In this document: piece by piece, positions 15,772 through 21,960 of the stretch
Numbering within the stretch: position 1 is the stretch's first letter
Layout: each line of letters begins with the position of its first letter
Assembly (NCBI GenBank): GCA_002685655.1
Contig: NYXM01000159.1
Span: 1-21,960 of the forward strand
Source: Planctomycetaceae bacterium
GTDB lineage: Bacteria > Planctomycetota > Planctomycetia > Pirellulales > Pirellulaceae
Direction: 5' to 3'
DNA length: 21,960 nucleotides
Made by a program: the position numbers and the translations under genes
The notes under the pieces: generated by a model
Told to the model about the DNA's origin: nothing
Database searches by the model: none
The model's input: the letters and a program-made list of their open reading frames with translations, nothing else

Positions 15772-16974
15772 TCAACTTGTATACGCTGTCTTCACATATG
15801 AACTCGAACCTGATTGTCTTGTTGCGGCACGAAGCCTAGGCACTGTGGTGGCGACTTGCTGGATGGTCGCGTTGATCTGCTGCTCGGTGGTAAAGCGGCC
15901 GAGACTAAAGCGGATTGCCGAGCCGGCACAAGAGTTGCACAGACCGATGGCCTTGAGAACGTGGCTAGGTGAGTTGGTTTGGGATGAGCAAGCGGCCCCT
16001 GTGGAAACCGCTACGATGCCCGTTTCCCGAATCAAGGTTGGAGCATCAATACCGAGGAAACGAAGGCTGGTCGTGTTGGGAAGCCGTGGCTGCCCATCCC
16101 CATTGACAATCACATTAGGTAATAATCGGAGGCGTTCTTCGAGCTGGGTACGCAGTCGGAACATTCTTGAGGCTTCATCGCTCATCTCCATCTTGGCGAT
16201 TCGACACGCCTCGCCGAATCCCACGATTCCCGCCACGTTGAGCGTACCACCGCGCAGTCCTTGCTCTTGTCCGCCACCGGCGATCAGCGGTTCTAGCTTG
16301 ATCGCTGTATCGCCGCCGCGCACAAACAACGCTCCCACACCTTTTGGTCCATAGAGTTTGTGAGCAGAAAACGCCATCAAATCCACTTCACTCGTCCGTA
16401 CGTTTACAGGAATCTTGCCAACTGCCTGCGTGGCGTCAGTGAAGAACAACGCCCCCGCACGATGCGCAATTCCGGCGGCTTCACGAATAGGATAGATCGT
16501 GCCGATTTCGTTATTTGCCCACATCAGCGAAACGAGAAGTGTCCGTCCTGTTGACATGCGGTGGGATAGGTCACTCAGATCGATGCTACACGAACGCGTC
16601 ACAGGCAGGTAAGTCACTTGCAAATGGCGCTCGAGCTGCTGACAAGTTGCAAGTACGGCCTTGTGCTCGGCGACCGTTGTCACAATCGTCTTCCCAACCG
16701 CCGGTCCTGAGTAAGCGAGACCCTTCAGGGCGAGGCTTATACTCTCGGTCGCGCAGCTCGTGAAGAAGATTTCATTCGGATTTGCCTGAACGAGTTCGGC
16801 GACGTGGTATCGCGCTAGCTCAACAGCCTCTGCCGCCGTCTGACCAAACGTGTGGTTACCGCTGCTGGGGTTACCGAACGCATCAGTTAGAAACGGCATC
16901 ATGCATTCGAGTACGCGTCTGTCGATGGGTGTCGTCGCGTTATAGTCTAGATAGATGGGGTTGTCGTCATTCAC
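15772..16974 (-). CDS. Cysteine desulfurase, IscS/NifS type
   Basis: A PLP enzyme that removes sulfur from L-cysteine to give alanine and a protein-bound persulfide for Fe-S clusters or other sulfur-containing products. The GTG at 16974 (AGGA 8 nt upstream) gives 400 aa. With it the key residues fall at the numbers known for E. coli IscS: His104 (AEHKAV), Asp180 and Gln183 (FTDATQAVG), and Lys206 (SAHKLYGPKG). The catalytic Cys is at 329 (STGAACSSQTNSPSHVL), against 328 in IscS. A TTG at 17055 would add 27 residues without family resemblance. The extended catalytic loop places it in the NifS/IscS group rather than SufS. No IscU, IscA or NifU scaffold is in the window, so it may serve a general pool or a dedicated pathway with the nearby radical SAM enzymes. 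The symbol is withheld because nifS and iscS cannot be told apart here. Confidence 0.93.
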   Translation of the reverse strand: MNDDNPIYLDYNATTPIDRRVLECMMPFLTDAFGNPSSGNHTFGQTAAEAVELARYHVAELVQANPNEIFFTSCATESISLALKGLAYSGPAVGKTIVTTVAEHKAVLATCQQLERHLQVTYLPVTRSCSIDLSDLSHRMSTGRTLLVSLMWANNEIGTIYPIREAAGIAHRAGALFFTDATQAVGKIPVNVRTSEVDLMAFSAHKLYGPKGVGALFVRGGDTAIKLEPLIAGGGQEQGLRGGTLNVAGIVGFGEACRIAKMEMSDEASRMFRLRTQLEERLRLLPNVIVNGDGQPRLPNTTSLRFLGIDAPTLIRETGIVAVSTGAACSSQTNSPSHVLKAIGLCNSCAGSAIRFSLGRFTTEQQINATIQQVATTVPRLRAATRQSGSSSYVKTAYTS

Positions 16975-17176
16975 GGGACAGATCCTGTGTTGTCTGGCGT
17001 CTTCATCCACGGCATGGCCGCTTAATGGTCTATTGTACTTGCTTATTCCTGGCAACGTAGCGCGAAGACCAGATCAGCAAGCTCTTGATGGGGGAATAAA
17101 AGGAGCATCCGTACCATTGCTGCAATGACAACCGTGATTTGATCTGACACCGCCACCCGTTTCAAGCTGACGAGCG

Positions 17177-18130
17177 TTATCGAGAGGCACGGTAGCGTGC
17201 TTTGGCATCAGACCAAAAACGCTCGCCATTGTGTGTCGTCACGCGAGCCCTTCCGCTGGCGGACAACTGGGCCAGCGCTTCGGCCACTTCCTGTGAGCTC
17301 CGTGACTTGAGCGCCCGAACCAAGCCCACTTCGCTCATCGGATGGCGTTTGACGATCTCCATCACGCAGTCAGCCAGGTCGTTCTCGTCGCCAAAATCGA
17401 CCTGGACGTCGGCCGCAGGAACAACGTGCGCGACTTCTCCCAGAATCGCCTGAGCCCGCACAACAGCTTCGTCACTTGGAACTCCGACTGAGGGCTCTGT
17501 GGGGGGGCGAACAGGAAGATTGATGTGTACGTCGTCCGGCTGGATGCGTTGGATCACCGTCGCAAGATCCTCCAACGCAGCGACAGAATCATTCAGTCCG
17601 TTGATTAGCATCACCTCAATCCACAACTTTCCGTCGAACTCTCTTCGCAGCGCGATCATTCCCTCCACGAGCCGCTCAAAGGTCAACCCGGCGACGGGAC
17701 GATCGATGCGTTGATAGAGCCTCTCGCTGCCCGCGTCGAGCGTTGGCAGCACGGCATCGGCCGGCAGCAACGCGCGGCGTACTTCCGGAAGATACAGCAG
17801 CGAACCGTTGGTGATCACGGCAAGGGGGATTTCGGTGTACGCCTTCAACTCTTGGATCATCCAGCCCAGGCTGGCGTGCAGTGTCGGTTCACCTGAACCG
17901 ACAAACGTCAACCAGTCGATCTGGCCGGGTCCGTGAGACGCGAGAGTTGTCTTCACATCGGCGATGATGGCTTCAGGCGGAAAATAATCCCGCCGTTGGC
18001 TGGCCAACGGTGATGTGCGGCCAAGCTGGCAGTAGACACAATTCCAATTGCAGGTCTTCAGGGGAATGGGATCGACGCCAAGCGATCGCCCCAGGCGCCG
18101 AGACGGAACGGGTCCGAATGTGTATTTCAT
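17177..18130 (-). CDS. Radical SAM protein, COG0731-like, with C-terminal winged helix
   Basis: A 317-aa radical SAM protein. From the ATG at 18130 the cluster motif is CNWNCVYC (Cys27, Cys31, Cys34), preceded by FGPVPSRRLGRSLGVDPIP, the signature of the group related to the tRNA wyosine synthase TYW1/Taw1 (COG0731). The SAM-binding Gly-rich motif appears as VGSGEPTLH. In bacteria this group is mostly of unknown function, and a tRNA role is not shown. The last 65 or so residues (MEIVKRHPMSEVGLVRALK to LSASGRARV) look like a small winged-helix domain. An in-frame GTG at 18136 would add two residues; neither start has a strong ribosome binding site. It lies about 200 nt upstream of the cysteine desulfurase on the same strand, so it may share its Fe-S supply, but one transcript is not proven. 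Confidence 0.87.
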   Translation of the reverse strand: MKYTFGPVPSRRLGRSLGVDPIPLKTCNWNCVYCQLGRTSPLASQRRDYFPPEAIIADVKTTLASHGPGQIDWLTFVGSGEPTLHASLGWMIQELKAYTEIPLAVITNGSLLYLPEVRRALLPADAVLPTLDAGSERLYQRIDRPVAGLTFERLVEGMIALRREFDGKLWIEVMLINGLNDSVAALEDLATVIQRIQPDDVHINLPVRPPTEPSVGVPSDEAVVRAQAILGEVAHVVPAADVQVDFGDENDLADCVMEIVKRHPMSEVGLVRALKSRSSQEVAEALAQLSASGRARVTTHNGERFWSDAKARYRASR

Positions 18131-18228
18131 AGGCACGATTCTGTGTCTACAACTTACGCGACGGCGCCTTCATTCACTTTGAAGCTCAGACACACCGGTC
18201 AGCGTGTGGTCTTGCCGAGAGCCGCCAT

Positions 18229-18291
18229 CCGCAACCAAAGGAGCAGAAACACTCCGTGTGCCGTCCGTCGTTACAGCACACTGAGTGTGCC
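18229..18291. repeat. Intergenic repeat copy 1, with CACAC/GTGTG hairpins
   Basis: CCGCAACCAAAG (18229-18240), followed by ACACTCCGTGTGCCGTCCG ending at 18267, matches the element at 21815-21855 apart from a few substitutions and a 2-nt length difference. A second hairpin, GCACAC-TGA-GTGTGC (18276-18290), lies right beside it. It is in the 481-nt gap between divergent genes (18131-18611), which otherwise holds a promoter region and no supported gene. Confidence 0.65.
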
Positions 18292-18406
18292 TATGACGAT
18301 CAAACACGGACGCACGGCGCGCAGACGTGACCAGGAAGACTCTATTTCACTCTCAATTTTTACAAGTTGTTGGTCGCACGTCAGTCGCGCATGTGGCGAA
18401 GTCATG

Positions 18407-18441
18407 ATTTTATCTTTCTTGATATATGGACGTCAAGGTCC
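18407..18441. promoter_or_regulatory. Copy C of the shared motif and promoter region
   Basis: GGACGTCAAGGTCC (18428-18441) is a GGAC-N6-GTCC inverted repeat, preceded by ATATAT as the Rrf2 copy is by AATTAT. Nine nucleotides after it comes an AT box and then AAGGTCC; the Rrf2 copy has an AT box and AGGATCC at the same distance. On the minus strand, TTGACG (18431-18436) and TAAAAT (18407-18412), 18 nt apart, could form a divergent promoter for the COG0731-like gene. It lies 170 nt before the ATG of the plus-strand cytochrome-like gene. Confidence 0.45.
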
Positions 18442-18611
18442 TCTTGTAGTTTAATAAGGTCCCTCCCTGGATTCACGCCTCGATGCAACGCAGGACGCCG
18501 ATGATGCGCTTTTTCGCGTGCCTGCACAGCTCTTGGTCCATTCCGCGACGAGCGACGAGTTGCCAGCCTACTCGTATTCAAGCAACCCGAGTCATCGACA
18601 ACAGGAACATC

Positions 18612-21749
<3,138 letters not shown>

Positions 21750-21802
21750 CCACCGAATGCCTAATCGTCCGCACTGAACTTGACATACAGAGTATTCCTA
21801 AC

Positions 21803-21855
21803 GCGGCCTGACGGCCGCAACCAAAGTAGTAGGCACACTCCCCGTGTGCCGTCCG
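21803..21855. repeat. Intergenic repeat copy 2 with two hairpins
   Basis: GCGGCC-TGAC-GGCCGC (21803-21818) is a perfect 6-bp hairpin. GGCACAC-TCCCC-GTGTGCC (21832-21850) is a perfect 7-bp hairpin. The stretch from 21815 (CCGCAACCAAAG) to 21855 (GTCCG) matches the element at 18229-18267. It lies between the cytochrome-like gene and its DUF1501 partner and might modulate read-through or transcript stability. Confidence 0.7.
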
Positions 21856-21895
21856 CGGAGCGCTGATCGCTTGCAGCTGCAAAAAGGACAACACA

Positions 21896-21960
21896 ATGGA
21901 TCCTCGCACTGAGACACTACTGCAACTGACCCGCCGACAACTTCTCGGCCGTGGCCTGAA
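21896..21960 (+). CDS. DUF1501 family protein, 5' end only (cut by window edge)
   Basis: The ATG at 21896 is preceded by AAGGA with 7-nt spacing. The 21 visible codons read MDPRTETLLQLTRRQLLGRG and then Leu. The TRRQLLGRG core is a twin-arginine motif of the type that opens DUF1501 proteins, and the position directly after a DUF1549/DUF1553 gene is the family's usual place. The rest lies beyond the window, so length and integrity cannot be judged. It probably shares a transcript with the upstream gene and is exported folded by Tat. Confidence 0.75.
   Translation, partial: MDPRTETLLQLTRRQLLGRGL

Noticed and set aside
16975..17055. TTG start at 17055 for the cysteine desulfurase
   Set aside because: The extra 27 residues have no family resemblance; GTG 16974 has AGGA and gives near-identical numbering to E. 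coli IscS.
18483..18611. Upstream ATG at 18483 for the 1045-aa protein
   Set aside because: It would put 43 non-hydrophobic residues before a clear signal peptide; ATG 18612 has AGGA upstream.

Overview
The window is from a planctomycete, most likely a member of the Pirellulales. The clearest sign is the density of gene families that are almost confined to that phylum: planctomycete-type cytochrome-like proteins (PSCyt1, DUF1549/PSCyt2, DUF1553/PSD1, DUF1587/1588/1592/1595/1585), their Tat-exported partners DUF1501 and DUF1552, and a membrane-anchored short leucine-rich-repeat protein. No rRNA, tRNA, CRISPR array, intact insertion sequence or replication origin is visible.

Left part (1-8145, all minus strand): a very large exported protein (PSCyt1 + WD40-like repeats + Ig-like segments + DUF1549 + DUF1553, 1707 aa) is followed by a Tat-exported DUF1501 protein and then a secreted protein of unknown function. 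A nested palindrome lies after the last gene. A lone plus-strand LRR protein (8458-9084) separates this set from the next.

Middle part (9193-14093, minus): a radical SAM/SPASM enzyme, a DUF1587-1595-1592-1588-1585 cytochrome-like protein and a DUF1552 protein form a tight cluster; the last two overlap by 8 nt. Upstream lie the decayed tail of a DUF1553 gene and the decayed head of a DUF1501 gene (14102-14559), a pair too short and broken to be found by simple ORF calling. They are wedged between the radical SAM gene and an Rrf2-family regulator.

Right-middle part (14561-18136, minus): an Rrf2 regulator with a Cys/His cluster, a VOC-fold protein, an IscS/NifS-like cysteine desulfurase and a COG0731-type radical SAM protein. 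With the SPASM enzyme this makes an Fe-S-flavoured island with no visible scaffold protein.

Right end (18612-21960, plus): a canonical PSCyt1-DUF1549-DUF1553 protein followed by the first 21 codons of a DUF1501 gene that runs off the window.

The most notable points are: the hidden DUF1553/DUF1501 remnant; a 14-bp motif (GGAC-N6-GTCC type) in front of the Rrf2 gene, the rightmost cytochrome gene and the largest cytochrome gene, suggesting one redox-responsive regulon; a roughly 300-residue coiled-coil/beta module at different positions in two cytochrome-like proteins; and a radical SAM enzyme encoded directly ahead of a cytochrome-like/DUF1552 pair. Biochemical roles of the planctomycete cytochrome-like families are poorly known, so the functional links are inference.
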